DNA of 64,000 bases from positions 1,674,001 to 1,738,000 of the forward strand of contig NZ_CP091139.2 in assembly GCF_021582895.2 (NCBI RefSeq). Direction: 5' to 3'. The notes under the pieces are model-generated. The model saw only the letters and a list, made by a program, of their open reading frames with translations. It was not told the DNA's origin and did no database searches. Of this stretch, positions 36,415 through 46,536 are shown one piece after another. The translations under genes and the position numbers were made by a program. Every line of letters starts with the position of its first letter. Position 1 is the first letter of the stretch. This stretch comes from Microbacterium elymi (lineage in GTDB: Bacteria; Actinomycetota; Actinomycetes; Actinomycetales; Microbacteriaceae).

Positions 36415-37080
36415 TCAGTCGTAGTCCTCCGGGTCACGGCACGCGGAGAACGCCTGCGCATTCAAGCGCGTGTTCCAGATACGGAGTGCGTCCGGGCGGA
36501 TCTCACGGCTCTGTCGATATTGTCCTTGATCGAACCACGAAACGGTCTCAACTTTCGCGGTCTGGAGTGCGCATGCTTCGTCGAGGGCCGGCTCGAGATC
36601 TGTGTCCTGAGAGGCAAGGATCACCAAATCGATGTTGGGGTCCCGCGCCTCACGAACGAGCGCGAGCGCGCAGAGCACGTCGACGCCCTTCTCCTGTGGT
36701 TTGCCATTGAGGATAAAGCGGCCAGCGGCATCGGTCGCCTTGCGCCCGTCCTGAGCGCGCGCGTACCGGTATTTGAGCGGACGCAGTGTGACACTGACGC
36801 GAGGATCCTGCTCCCAATGTGCCTTCTGCGCGAGGTTCCGCGCATACGCCTTGGGGTCGATGTCTGCCGATGGGAGACCCCGGTAGACGAGGACCTTCCT
36901 GAGTGTTGCGTGAGCCCTCCCCTCCCGCTGGTTGCTATTGCGCCGAGTGATCAGTTGGTTGGCGAAGTGGAGAGGATGAACGAGATGCTCATGCGGCGGC
37001 TGGTGATGCTCGAACAGTCCGACGCCCGTCAGGTGGACATTTTGATAGTCGATGATGACGGCTGCGCGAAGGTCGGGCAT
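36415..37080 (-). CDS. NYN-domain (PIN-like) ribonuclease
   Basis: A 221-residue protein from ATG 37080. The PIN-like acidic residues are visible: AAVIIDYQNVHLTG (first Asp), KGVDVLCALALVREA (second Asp) and IDLVILASQDTDLEPALDEA (S-x-D-x-D). This is the NYN pattern of metal-dependent nucleases acting on RNA. The central region (YARNLAQKAHWEQDPRVSV) is the usual basic insert. It is preceded on its strand by the terminator of the manA operon and so is transcribed by itself. The convergent LacI gene ends 29 bases away. Target RNA unknown. Confidence 0.8.
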   Translation of the reverse strand: MPDLRAAVIIDYQNVHLTGVGLFEHHQPPHEHLVHPLHFANQLITRRNSNQREGRAHATLRKVLVYRGLPSADIDPKAYARNLAQKAHWEQDPRVSVTLRPLKYRYARAQDGRKATDAAGRFILNGKPQEKGVDVLCALALVREARDPNIDLVILASQDTDLEPALDEACALQTAKVETVSWFDQGQYRQSREIRPDALRIWNTRLNAQAFSACRDPEDYD

Positions 37081-37105
37081 CGTTGCACTCCCAGGACAAG
37101 AAAAG

Positions 37106-37132
37106 CCCCACCAGTCCCGGAGGACGGTGGGG
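37106..37132 (-). terminator. Rho-independent terminator of the sugar operon
   Basis: On the minus strand CCCCACC..GGTGGGG form a 7-bp stem (complement of 37106-37112 and 37126-37132), followed by GCTTTTCTTG. A stem plus T run is the canonical form. It lies 250 bases past the manA stop (37381) and 20 bases before the NYN gene start, so it would end the sugar operon transcript before the NYN gene. Confidence 0.7.
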
Positions 37133-37295
37133 AGCTACCCCCACAGACTGGCACATTCGCAGCTCTGGCGCAAACCGATTTCATCATTGCGTAGAGGTTG
37201 CCCGTCACCACCGGGGGGCCTTGCCGCCAAACCAGGCCGCGACCATGAGGATCACGACGTGAGGCGCTCGAACACCATCGTCGACTGAATGCGGC

Positions 37296-37336
37296 GACAT
37301 CCCGCGACTGTTCGTGCAGTTCGTGCAGGCGGGCGA
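37296..37336 (+). repeat. 41-base exact copy of part of the NTF2-like gene at 53714-53754
   Basis: GACATCCCGCGACTGTTCGT and the next 21 bases are identical to 53714-53754 inside a small NTF2-like gene, where they encode DIPRLFVQFVQAG. Here the frame stops soon after. The rest of the gap 37133-37380 shows no gene. Confidence 0.8.
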
Positions 37337-37380
37337 TCATGAGGTCCGCTGGCTTCACTGATGGCTGACCGATGGTGCAA

Positions 37381-38401
37381 TCAAGCGCGCGACTCGGGCG
37401 GCATCCCCCGAAGGGCCGACAGCTCCCCCGTCATTCGCACTCGACCGGCTCCGAACGGAACGAGCACCGTCTCGCCGGCGGTCACGGGCAGCGTTCCACC
37501 GTCCCACGCAAGCTGCCCGGTCCCGTCGGTCACGACGATGACCGAGAACTGCGGAGCGAGCTCTACCGCGCTCCCCGGTCTCACCGACAGCCCCTCGGCG
37601 CGGAAGAAGGTCTCGGCCCCCGTAGGCAGGAACGACCCGTCGTCGACGTGCCCGAGGCATCCGGCGATCGCGTCCTCACTCAACGCCGAGCGGTCGACAG
37701 CGCGCAGCGCCGTGGCCTCGTCGAGGCCGAGCAGCGAGTCCTGCTTGGTCAGCCGCTCGTAGGGCTCGTACTCGAGGATGATCGAGAGGTCGGCCGGCTC
37801 CTGCAGCTCGAGGATCAGCATCCCCTCGCCGATGGAATGCGGGATGCCGGCGGGCACGAAGAGCACGTCGCCGGGCCGCAGCGTGACCTCGTTCATCGCG
37901 GCGAGCATGGCCGCGGCATCCTGCGTGTCGAACCACTCCGCGAGCGTCGCCTCGTCCACGTCCTCGCGGAAGCCCACCCACGCACGGCCCTCGCCGCCCT
38001 CGGCGTCGAGGACGATCCAGGCCTCGGTCTTGCCGTTCGCGACGTGCAGCTCGCGGCGTGCGTACGCGCCGTCGGGGTGCGCGTGCACGAAGATTCGATC
38101 GCCGGTGTGCAGCGCTTGCACAGCAGCTTCGAGTCGGCGCCGAACGCGGACACGTGCGCCTCGCCCAGGTATCCGACCGGGTCGGCGGCGATGCGGTCGC
38201 GCAGCGTGACCCCGTCGATCACCGTGAGCCCCTGATCGTCCGACCCGAACGTGGTCACGGTGGAGGCCACGAAGTCCTCGGCAGCCACTCGTCGCCGCTC
38301 GCGGCGCTCCGGCGGAAGCACTCGATCGCCGCGCCGCCGCGGTACGCGCGCGGCGTCGGCCGGTTCTCGCCGAGAACGACCGGTTCCAGTTGTGTGGTCA
38401 T
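37381..38401 (-). CDS. manA: Mannose-6-phosphate isomerase, class I (two frameshifts)
   Basis: ATG 38401 overlaps the kinase stop (ATGA). Cupin-type isomerase motifs: AWIVLDAEGGEGRAWVGF, LRPGDVLFVPAGIPHSIGEG (metal-binding H) and MLILELQEPADLSIILEY. HTGDRIFVHAHPDGAYARRE supplies the other histidines. Frame breaks: near 38294, where GCTGCCGAG needs one more C (DEWLPEDFVASTV), and near 38118 (SKLLVQALHTGDR). About 339 residues. It interconverts mannose-6-phosphate and fructose-6-phosphate; as the last gene of the sugar operon it probably feeds a related hexose phosphate to the kinase and aldolase. A broader aldose-ketose isomerase role is possible. Confidence 0.8.
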
Positions 38402-39648
38402 GCCGCTTCGATCCTCTCTGCGGCGGCCAGCGCCGCAAGGAACCCGCCGACGAAGCAGTCGCCGAGTCCGATGGTGGTGGGCCGCTCGACCGAGATCGAC
38501 CGGACCGGCACGCACGTGGCCGGCTCCCCCGTCTGAGACACGATCTCCTCCGCGAACCTGGAGTGTGCGGCGGGCGGCTCGCCCTCCGCGATGGCGGCCA
38601 CCTGCTCGGCGGTGACCCGGTCGCCGTGCGCATATCGAGCGGTCGCCGCGGACGTGCCGCCGCGCAGCGCCGCCGTGAATCGCGCCGCATCCTCACCATA
38701 GGCAAGCGCCCAATGCCGCGTGTGGACGATCAGCGTCGGCCCGGGCACGAGCACGCGGATGTCGCGCAGCGCCCGCGCGACCGAGGCGACATCGAGCAGG
38801 TCGACCGATCGCCCCAGGTGCGACTGCAGCTCGTCCTCGTTCATGCTGTACACGTCGACGGCGGGCGCGATGCGCGTGCGCACGATCTCGTGCAGACGGA
38901 TGTCGTGGAACGCGGCATCCTCGTACATCACCACACCGGGCACCGTGCGCGCCTCGATCGCCGCCTGCACTTCGGCCAGCCGGGCCTTCACGACATCCGC
39001 GTCGGTCATGACGTTGAACCCCGAGATCAGAAGCCACTCGGCGAGGCGCACGGCCTCGGCGAAGTCGGGGCTCAGCGCCATCTGCACGTGCGGTGGATCG
39101 TTCGTGAAGATCAGCCGGTTCGGCCCCTCGATCTCGATCTCGCCATCGACGAGCGCGACGCGGTCGTGCTCGGGCAGCTGCACGATCAGGTGCGGGTGCA
39201 TGCCGTCACTGGTCGCGCTGGAGATGTAGTCGCAGTCCTTCGGGTACAGCCGGCGGAAGTCGACGTCGATGCTGACGAGGTGCACGGTGGAGCGCACCCC
39301 GAGGGTCCGCATCATGAGCGCCGCGCGCACGCACGTACCGCCGAGGGTGACCGTCTTGTCATGCCGTGCCGCGAACCGCGCGATGACGTCGGGCGACTCG
39401 ACGAACCGCTCGCCGCCGCGCCGCTCGCGGGCGAACCCGAGGATCACGCACGCGAGCGACCGCTCGTCGCGGATCGGCAGCGTGGGATCGCAGTCCGCGA
39501 TGCGGATGCCGTGCTCGCGCGCGATGCCCTCGAGGACCTGCGCGTCCCAGACGATCTCGTCGTCGATGGTGCCCCCGAGGCCCAGGACGATGCGCCCGGG
39601 CCCCGAGGGAGAATGCGCGTCAGTAGAGATCCGCTTTGCCGGCTGCAT
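38398..39648 (-). CDS. ADP-dependent phosphofructokinase/glucokinase-family kinase
   Basis: A 416-residue ribokinase-fold protein without frameshift. GRIVLGLGGTIDDEIVWD opens the fold, GGTCVRAALMMRTLGV is the substrate-binding loop, YSMNEDELQSHLG an N-x-x-E-type motif, TLIVHTRHWALAYG a feature of the ADP-dependent branch, and TIGLGDCFVGGFLAAL the G-x-G-D catalytic site. Length and motif order fit the ADP-dependent sugar kinases rather than PfkB. ATG 39648 lies inside the aldolase gene (29-base overlap); no later start exists before the fold begins. It probably phosphorylates a ketose phosphate to the bisphosphate cleaved by the neighbouring aldolase. Confidence 0.75.
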   Translation of the reverse strand: MQPAKRISTDAHSPSGPGRIVLGLGGTIDDEIVWDAQVLEGIAREHGIRIADCDPTLPIRDERSLACVILGFARERRGGERFVESPDVIARFAARHDKTVTLGGTCVRAALMMRTLGVRSTVHLVSIDVDFRRLYPKDCDYISSATSDGMHPHLIVQLPEHDRVALVDGEIEIEGPNRLIFTNDPPHVQMALSPDFAEAVRLAEWLLISGFNVMTDADVVKARLAEVQAAIEARTVPGVVMYEDAAFHDIRLHEIVRTRIAPAVDVYSMNEDELQSHLGRSVDLLDVASVARALRDIRVLVPGPTLIVHTRHWALAYGEDAARFTAALRGGTSAATARYAHGDRVTAEQVAAIAEGEPPAAHSRFAEEIVSQTGEPATCVPVRSISVERPTTIGLGDCFVGGFLAALAAAERIEAA

Positions 39649-40485
39649 CGAAGAGTTCGATCTTCTGCGCCGCCGTGACCTTCAGGGCCGCGATCGGCTC
39701 GGGCTGGATGGCGTTCGGCTCGCGCAGTCGTTCGTCGGTGCCGAGCACCTCGCGCATCCGGTTGTGGTACGCCACCTTGATGTCGCTGGAGATGTTGATC
39801 TTGTTGATGCCGAGCTCGACCGCCCGCCGCAGTTCGGCGTCGGGGTTCGCCGATCCGCCGTGCGAGCACCAGGGGGATGCCGGTGGCCGCCTTGATCTCC
39901 TCGAGCAGGTCATGCCGCAGCTCGGGGTTCTTGTCGGCCGGGTACAGGCCGTGCGAGGTGCCGATCGCGATCGCCAGGCTGTCGACCCCCGTCTCGGCGA
40001 CGAAGCGGACGGCGTCCTCCGCGCTCGTGTAGATGATCTCGGCGGCGCCGGACTCGCCGTAGCTGTCGTTCGCCCCGATCGTGCCGAGCTCGCCCTCGAC
40101 CTGGATGCCCACGGCGTGCGCGGCCTCGACGACCTTGCGGGTGAGCGCGACGTTCTCGTCGAACGGCTTGAGCGACGCGTCGATCATCACCGACGTGAAA
40201 CCGGCCTGGATCGCCCGGATCATCTGCTCGTAGCCTGCCGCCGTGATCCCAATGGATCGCCACGGGCACGCTCGAGCGGTGCGCGCGGGAGTGCATCGCG
40301 GGAATCAGGTCGGTCGTGATGTGCGCCACCTCGTCCGGGTGGATCGCGATGATGACCGGCGCCGCCAGTTCCTCGCTGATGTCCATGACGCCATTGAACA
40401 TCGCCCAGTCGCTGATGTTGAACGCGGGGATCGCGAAGTTGTGCGCGTTCGCGACGTCGAGGATGGACTTTCCTGCGTAGAGCAT
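39620..40485 (-). CDS. Class II ketose-bisphosphate aldolase (two frameshifts)
   Basis: ATG 40485. Motifs: HNFAIPAFNISDW, VPVAIHWDHGGSYEQ (zinc-binding D-H), IQVEGELGTIGANDSYG (E-G-E-L-G), LAIAIGTSHGLYP (second His), IPLVLHGGSANPD (third His, H-G-G-S) and INKINISSDIKVAYHN (phosphate site). Breaks: GCCTGC at 40233-40238 read as GCTGC gives HGGSYEQMIRAIQAG, and GCTCGC on the minus strand near 39864 read as GCTGC gives LVLHGGS. About 287 residues, the usual size. It cleaves fructose- or tagatose-type bisphosphate to two triose phosphates. It sits between the ABC permeases and the kinase in one operon. Confidence 0.88.
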
Positions 40486-40523
40486 GTGTCTCTCTTTCTT
40501 GTTGAGGTTCCGGGGCCGTCGGC

Positions 40524-41363
40524 TCAGGCCTTCACGGCGCCGGCGGCCAGGCCGCCGATGAAGTACCGCTGGAAGATGAGGAACAGCACGAGCACGGGGA
40601 TGGAGCCGAGGATGCTCATGGCCATCACCTCGTTCCAGAGGTAGTTGTTCTGCCCCATGAGCAGTTGGATGCCGACCGGGACGGTGCGCCGGTCGTCGCT
40701 CTGGGTGAGGGTGAGGGCGAACAGGTACTCGTTCCACGAGATCATGAACGTGTACAGGCCCACCGAGACCATGCCCGGCACCGAGACGGGCACCAGGATG
40801 CGCCACAGCACCGACATCGATCCGGCGCCGTCCACGCGCGCCGCCTCGTCGAGCTCGCGCGGCAGGCTGTCGAAGTACGCGGTCATCATGATGATCGCGT
40901 AGGGCAGCGTGAACACCACATAGGTGAGGATGAGCCCCTGGTAGGTGTTGTAGAGCTCGAGCACGACCATGATGCCGAAGAACGGGATCAGCAGCGTGAT
41001 CGGGGGCACCGCCTGGACGCCGATGATCACCACGCGGATGATCGACTTGAACTTGAAGTCGTACCGGCTGAACACGTAGGCGGCCAGCAGCGCGATGACC
41101 AGTGTGATGATCACCACGCAGATCGCCACGATGTAGCTGTTGACGAAGTAGCCGATCTTCACCGGGTCGGTGAGCACTGCGGCGTACGCGCTGAACGAGA
41201 ACGAGCCGTCCACGAGCTTCGGCGGGAACGCGAAGATGTTCGCATTCGACTTGAACGAGCTCGACAGCATCCACAGCACCGGAAACCCGGCGAAGATCGC
41301 GCCGACGACCAGGGCGATGTAGATGAGGACGCGTCCGACGTTGCGTCGCGTGCGGGACTTCAT
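40524..41363 (-). CDS. Carbohydrate ABC transporter permease (MalG type)
   Basis: A 279-residue membrane protein with six hydrophobic segments. The MalG-type motif ELDEAARVDGAGSMSVLWRI (EAA loop, contacts the ATPase) is at residues about 187-206, and the C-terminus FQRYFIGGLAAGAVK is typical. ATG 41363 is chosen; TTG 41375 overlapping the previous stop is an alternative. No ATPase gene lies in this operon, so a shared MsiK-like ATPase encoded elsewhere is expected, as in many actinobacteria. Confidence 0.9.
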   Translation of the reverse strand: MKSRTRRNVGRVLIYIALVVGAIFAGFPVLWMLSSSFKSNANIFAFPPKLVDGSFSFSAYAAVLTDPVKIGYFVNSYIVAICVVIITLVIALLAAYVFSRYDFKFKSIIRVVIIGVQAVPPITLLIPFFGIMVVLELYNTYQGLILTYVVFTLPYAIIMMTAYFDSLPRELDEAARVDGAGSMSVLWRILVPVSVPGMVSVGLYTFMISWNEYLFALTLTQSDDRRTVPVGIQLLMGQNNYLWNEVMAMSILGSIPVLVLFLIFQRYFIGGLAAGAVKA

Positions 41364-41371
41364 TGCGATGC

Positions 41372-42322
41372 TCAAAACTGACTCGCCTTCTTCTGCTGGC
41401 GCACGTAGAAGATCGCGACGAACAGCGACGCGACGAGGATGACGACCGCGCTCGTGGAGGCCAGCGAGAACTGGTAGCTGTTGAACGCGAGCTTGTAGGT
41501 GTAGGTGCTGACCACTTCGGTGTGGTTGATCGGCCCGCCGCCGGTGGTGGCCCAGATCAGGGTGAACTGCTGGGTCGTCCAGAGCAGGTCCAGCAGCGCC
41601 ATGCTGTACAGCACGGGGCGCAGGGCGGGCAGCGTCACGCTGAAGAACTGGCGGATCAGCCCGGCGCCGTCGACGCGGGCCGCCTCGTACAGATCGGTGG
41701 GGACGCCCTGGAGGCCGGCGAGCAGGCTGATCATGAAGAACGGATAGCCGGACCAGATGTTGATCACCGTCACCGCGAGCAGTGCGGTCGCCGGCGTCGC
41801 CAGCCACGGCACCGCCTCCTGCAGGGCACCGAGCGTGGTCAGCACGTAGTTGATGACGCCGGACGGGTCCAGGCAGCAGCCGCCACAGGACGGCGACCAC
41901 GGATGCCGTGAAGATCCACGGCAGGATGTAGATCGCGCGGAAGATCGCCCGGGCAGCGCGTGCACGAGCTTCGAGTTGAGCATCAGTGCGAAGGCGACGC
42001 CGATGATCATGTGGATGACGACGCTGGCGACCGTGAAGATCAGCGTGTTGCTGACCGCGTTCCAGAAGTTCGGATCGGTCAGGATCGTGACGTAGTTGGC
42101 GAATCCGACGAACTGCGGGTTCTGGTTGGTGACGACGTTGTCGAACAGCGAGTAGACGATGACGATGATGATCGGGATGACCATCAGGCCGAGCACGAGC
42201 AGCACGGTCGGCGCGATCAGCACGTAGGGCTCGAACCGCCCGCGCCGGCCCGAATGCGGATGGGACGGCCTGCGGGGTGCGGATGTCGTGATCAGGACGG
42301 TGTCTGGTGCAGACGTGGTCAT
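41372..42322 (-). CDS. Carbohydrate ABC transporter permease (MalF type; two frameshifts)
   Basis: ATG 42322 after GGGAGCTCC. Six membrane segments, and the EAA loop LYEAARVDGAGLIRQFF. Between about 41956 and 41872 the literal frame is wrong. Adding a C after GCTGCC (HALPRAIFRAIYILPWIF) and dropping one from GCTGCTGCCTGG (LWRLLLDPSGVINYV) restores a continuous permease of about 317 residues. It partners the MalG-type permease directly downstream and the binding protein upstream to import a sugar. Confidence 0.88.
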   Translation of the reverse strand: MTTSAPDTVLITTSAPRRPSHPHSGRRGRFEPYVLIAPTVLLVLGLMVIPIIIVIVYSLFDNVVTNQNPQFVGFANYVTILTDPNFWNAVSNTLIFTVASVVIHMIIGVAFALMLNSKLVHALPGRSSARSTSCRGSSRHPWSPSCGGCCLDPSGVINYVLTTLGALQEAVPWLATPATALLAVTVINIWSGYPFFMISLLAGLQGVPTDLYEAARVDGAGLIRQFFSVTLPALRPVLYSMALLDLLWTTQQFTLIWATTGGGPINHTEVVSTYTYKLAFNSYQFSLASTSAVVILVASLFVAIFYVRQQKKASQF

Positions 42323-42402
42323 GGAGCTCCCTTTCCGGGTGGCCGGCCGCACCGTGCGGGTGCGGCCGGCCCGATCTGCGCCTCAGCGAGATCCGACGCG
42401 GA

Positions 42403-43702
42403 TCAGAATTGCTTCTTCCACTGGTCTTGGACGTTCTGCAGCATCGTGGTGGTGGGCTCCTGACCTGCCACCGCCTTCTGGAACTCGGTGAGGAACGAGG
42501 TCATCAGCTGGTCGGCTGCCGGCAGGCCGGTGAACTCGTTGACCGGCTTGCTCTTCTGGTAGATGTCGAACGCCGCCTTGAAGTGCGGGTCGGCACCGGA
42601 GAAGTCGGGCGTCGAGGTCTTGTTGCCGGGGAACCCGTTGGCCAGGGTCGAGAGCGTCGAGTTGGTGTCCTTGTTCATCAGGTACTGGATGAACTTCCAC
42701 GCCTGCGCCGCGTGCTGGGTCTTCGCCGACATCCCGATGCCCCATGATGCGGTGAGCATGCCCTTCGTGCCGGTGTAGCCGTCCTTCACCGGCTTGCGCC
42801 GAGACGCTGAACTTCAGGTCGGCCGCACCCTGCGTGATGGTGGTGACATGTGCGAGCGAGTCGACCATCATGCCGACCCGGCCGTTGATGAAGTTGGTGA
42901 CCTTGTCGGTCTCCTGCAGGCTGTTCGCACCCGGAAGGACGGCGTCCGACGTGATGAGGTCCTTGACCATGTCGACGGCACCGCTCACGTCCGGGTTGTC
43001 GGTGAGGTTCGGCTCGCCGTCCTTGAGCATGCTGCCGCCCGAGGCCCAGGCCCACGACAGGATGTCGTTCTGCGCGCCGTTGGGGTTGGTGGTGCCCAGC
43101 GGCACGACCCATCCCTTGACGCCGCTCTCGGTCTTGCTGATCTTCTTGGCATCGGCGCTGAACTCGCTCCAGGTGGTGGGCGGCGTCGTGATGCCGGCCT
43201 TGCTGAGGATCGCGTCGTTGGTGAAGAGCGGGTAGACGAAGTTGACCACCGGGATCATGTACGTGCTGCCCTTGAACGCCACCTGGCTGGCGAGCTCGCT
43301 GTCGTCGTAGTTCGCCTTCTTCATGGCGTCGGTGAGGTTATACAGGGCGCCCTGCTTGTACAGCGGATTCACCCACGAGCCGTCGAGGCCGACGATGTCG
43401 GGCAGCGTGCCCGACGCCGCCTGCGAGATCGTCTGCGTCTGCAGCGACGCGAACGGCGCGCTGATCAGCTTGATCGTGATCTTCGGGTTCGCCTTGTGGA
43501 AGTCGTCCACGATCTTCTGCAGTGCACCGCTGGGCATCTCGGGTGCCCACCACTGCGAGAAGGTGAGTGTGACGTTTCCTCCGTCGTTACTGCCGGATCC
43601 GCCGCTGCAACCCGTCAGCGCGAGCGCGACCGCCGACGTGGTCGCGGTGGCAGCAAGCATCCATCGCAGCCGCCGAAGCGGCCTCCGAGCTTCCTTGCCC
43701 AT
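42403..43702 (-). CDS. Sugar ABC transporter substrate-binding lipoprotein (frameshifted near 42794)
   Basis: ATG 43702 after GGGAGAATC. A lipoprotein signal peptide with lipobox ALALTGCSGG (Cys near residue 32) anchors it outside the membrane. The mature part is a MalE-type family 1 binding protein (VTLTFSQWWAPEMPSGALQK, then GTLPDIVGLDGSWVNPLYK). Reading GCTTGC at 42792-42797 as GCTGC joins FSVSAQPVKDGYTGTKGML. About 433 residues. First gene of the sugar operon, divergent from the DeoR gene. Confidence 0.88.
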
Positions 43703-43745
43703 GATTCTCCCATCGTTGGAATGAGACTGCTGTTCTCTACTGCTT

Positions 43746-43790
43746 TCTGCAGTTATCTGCATGTTAGAAGCATCTGCCTTGCAGAGTCAA
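43746..43790. promoter_or_regulatory. TCTGC-repeat region in the DeoR/sugar operon gap
   Basis: TCTGC occurs at 43746-43750, 43756-43760 and 43773-43777, the last as part of a palindrome CTGCCTTGCAG. The block lies 44-75 bases upstream of the binding-protein start in the 213-base divergent gap. Clustered direct repeats are usual for DeoR-type regulators, so this is the likely operator region. Confidence 0.45.
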
Positions 43791-43915
43791 GCAAAAAACG
43801 GCAATAATGGGCGGACGGCGTTCGCGGGGCCGCCGGTCCATGCAATCCGATGCGGTTCGATGCGGCTGTTCTATGCTGTTCCTGTCGCCGCACGCGAATC
43901 TCTAGGGGGTCAACG

Positions 43916-44722
43916 ATGAGCCTGCCCGACTCCGAGCGGCGCCTTCCGGCGGGGCGCAAGGCCGAACTCGCCGCCTACGTGTCAGAGCTCGGCGAGGTGA
44001 CCGTCGCGAAGCTGGCCTCTCATTTCGGCGTCTCGACCGACACGATCCGGCGCGACCTCGATCATCTCGACCATGAGGGAATGGTGATCCGCACGCACGG
44101 CGGCGCCGTGAGCCTGAGCGCCGGGACGAAGCCCGACACCGAGCTCGAGGTCCGGCTGCGTGTTCAGACGTCTGCCAAAGAGGCAATCGGGCGGCGGGCG
44201 GCAAGCCTGGTGGAAGACGGATCTGTCGTCATGCTCAACGGCGGCACCACGACGCTCGCCCTGGCCCGTCACCTGCGCAAGCACCGCAACCTGACGGTGG
44301 CGACGAACAATCTGCGCATCCCCGCCGAGATCTCGCCCAACGTCCTGCGCGACCTGTACATGTTCGGCGGCCCGGTTCGGACGGTGACCCAGACCACGAC
44401 CGGCCCGATCTCGCTGCGTCTGGGCCCGGGCGATCACGAGATCGAGGTGCGCAGCGACCTCGCGTTCATCGGCATCGGCGCGGTGTCCCCGGTCGGCGGC
44501 TACTCCACGAGCAACCTGGGCGACGCCGCGATGATGGCCGCGATGATGGCCCGCTCCACACGGGTGGCCATCCTCGCCGACTCGTCGAAGTTCGGGCGGG
44601 ATCTGTTCGCCCAGGTGGCGACGCTGGATGCCGCGGACTACTTCATCACGAACGCGCAGCCGCCGGCCGACCTGATGGCGGAGTTCGACGCCGGCGGTGT
44701 CGAGGTTCTCGTCGCCGAGTAG
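43916..44722 (+). CDS. DeoR-family transcriptional regulator
   Basis: A 268-residue protein from ATG 43916. HTH VAKLASHFGVSTDTIRRDLD (residues about 31-50), IRTHGGAV after it, and the sugar-phosphate isomerase-like sensor domain (VMLNGGTTTLALARHL, DLAFIGIGAVSPVGGYST, RVAILADSSKFGRDLF). DeoR proteins of this type respond to phosphorylated sugars. It is divergent from the sugar ABC-aldolase-kinase-manA operon, so an intermediate such as a ketose phosphate probably induces that operon. Confidence 0.9.
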   Translation: MSLPDSERRLPAGRKAELAAYVSELGEVTVAKLASHFGVSTDTIRRDLDHLDHEGMVIRTHGGAVSLSAGTKPDTELEVRLRVQTSAKEAIGRRAASLVEDGSVVMLNGGTTTLALARHLRKHRNLTVATNNLRIPAEISPNVLRDLYMFGGPVRTVTQTTTGPISLRLGPGDHEIEVRSDLAFIGIGAVSPVGGYSTSNLGDAAMMAAMMARSTRVAILADSSKFGRDLFAQVATLDAADYFITNAQPPADLMAEFDAGGVEVLVAE

Positions 44723-44893
44723 CGCGCGCCCGCTTGGTCGCAATCTGATTTCGAAGCTGTTGACTCGCCGTTAAATGCGGTATCGTGCACTCCAATTCAG
44801 TCCCACATTGAAATCAGTTGCCTTACGCCCGACGTGCGACGAAATCCGCAGGATCCCCGTCGCCGGGCCGAGCTGACGCAAGGGAGCGGTCAG

Positions 44894-46536
44894 ATGAGCT
44901 CAGCAGTTCGGCAGAAGCGCCCCGGGTGGCGCACCGTCCTCGTCGTCGCGGTCAGCGCCGTCGCGGCGCTCAGCATGGCGGCGTGCACGCCGGTGCCCAA
45001 GGCGACGCAGGCGACGATCAAGTCCCCGGGCATCACGCTCGAGAACACCGGGGCCGAGGTCGACAAGGTCACCATCGCGCTGCCGGGGTCGCTGTCGAAC
45101 CTGTACCCGGGCGTTGAAGACGGCATCCTCAACTACAACGTCATCGCCTCGGTGCAGGAAGGCCTGGTCGGTCGCGATGCGTCGGGCAAGATGGTCGGCG
45201 CGCTCGCCTCGAGCTGGACGACGCCGGATGCCACGACCTACGTGTTCGAACTGCGCAAAGACGCGAAGTTCCAGAACGGCGATCCGGTCACCGCCGAGGA
45301 CGTCGCGTTCAGCATCAAGGAAGCGGCCGACGCCACAGCATCCCCAGGCACGTACTACTACCTGCAGAACATGGCATCCGTCGCGGTGACCGGGCCCGCC
45401 GAGGTGACCGTCAAGACCAAGCACGCCGACGCCGGATTCCTCGTGAACATGTCGATCGCGGGGGCCATCGCGGTCACGCAGAAGAAGTTCTGGCAGGCCC
45501 ACAACGGCAAGATCGGCACCAGCCAGACGCTGATCATGGGCACCGGCCCCTACAAGGTGACCGAGTTCGTGCCCGACTCGCATGTCACCCTCGAGCGCGT
45601 CGACACGTGGTGGGGCGGTGTGCCCAAGGTCAAGAAGATCGTGTTCGAGTTCATCCCCGACCAGAACACGCGCCTGGCCGCCGCGCAGAAGGGCAACGTC
45701 GACATCGCGCTGAACGTGCCGATCACTCAGCTCAAGCAGTGGCAGAGCATCGGCGACTCGCGCATCGAGGCCGTCAACGACCTGTCGTACGTGGGCATGA
45801 TCTTCGACCAGAAGGTCAAGCCGTTCGACGACGTCAACGTGCGCAAGGCCATCTCGTACAGCATCGACCGCGATGCGATCGTGCAGAACCTGCTGCGGGC
45901 CTCGGCCAGCCGGCGACGGCGATCATGACGCCCGAGTCACTCGAGCCCGCGTACAGCGCCGACGCGGCCAAGAAGCTGCTGGCCACCCTTCCGCAGTACG
46001 ACTTCGACACGGCCAAGGCCAAGGCCGCCCTGCAGGCGTCGTCGGTGCCGAAGGGCTTCACGGTCGAACTGACCTACCCCAACACGGGGCCGCAGATCGG
46101 CCTGGCCGCGCAGGCGATCGCCGAGAACCTGAAGACGATCGGCATCACCGTGAAGGTCAGCGAGGTGCCCATCGAGCAGTGGCTTGCCACCATCGGCGAC
46201 GGCAAGCACGGCCTGGGCTTCATGTGGTACTTCTCGACCACCGGCGACCCGTCCGAGATCAACAGCTACCTCGTCGGCCCGGACAACCCGAACAACTTCA
46301 CCGACCCCGCCGCCGAACAGATCATCACGACGTCGTCGGCGCAATCCGACCCGAAAGCCCGCATCGACGATCTCATGAAGCTCGAGAAGCTCAGCGCCGA
46401 CAGCGCGGTGAACGCGCCGATCTGGTGGGGCCAGTCGGTGACCTACTTCAGCAACAAGATCGGCATCGACTCATACAGCCCCTACACGTTCGTGACGATG
46501 TGGGGACCGCAGCTGTTCTCGGCAAAGGTCAAATGA
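44894..46536 (+). CDS. Peptide ABC transporter substrate-binding lipoprotein, family 5 (frameshifted near 45897)
   Basis: ATG 44894 after GGGAGCGG. The signal peptide ends in a lipobox (LSMAACTPV). The mature protein is a DppA/OppA-type family 5 binding protein: LASSWTTPDATTYVFELRKD, FQNGDPVTAEDVAFSIKEA, MGTGPYKVTEF and FDDVNVRKAISYSIDRDAIV. Near 45897 one base is missing after GCTGCG; healed, NLLRGLGQPATAIMTPES continues to the stop at 46536. About 547 residues. It delivers di- or oligopeptides or similar cations to the permeases coded directly downstream. Confidence 0.88.
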
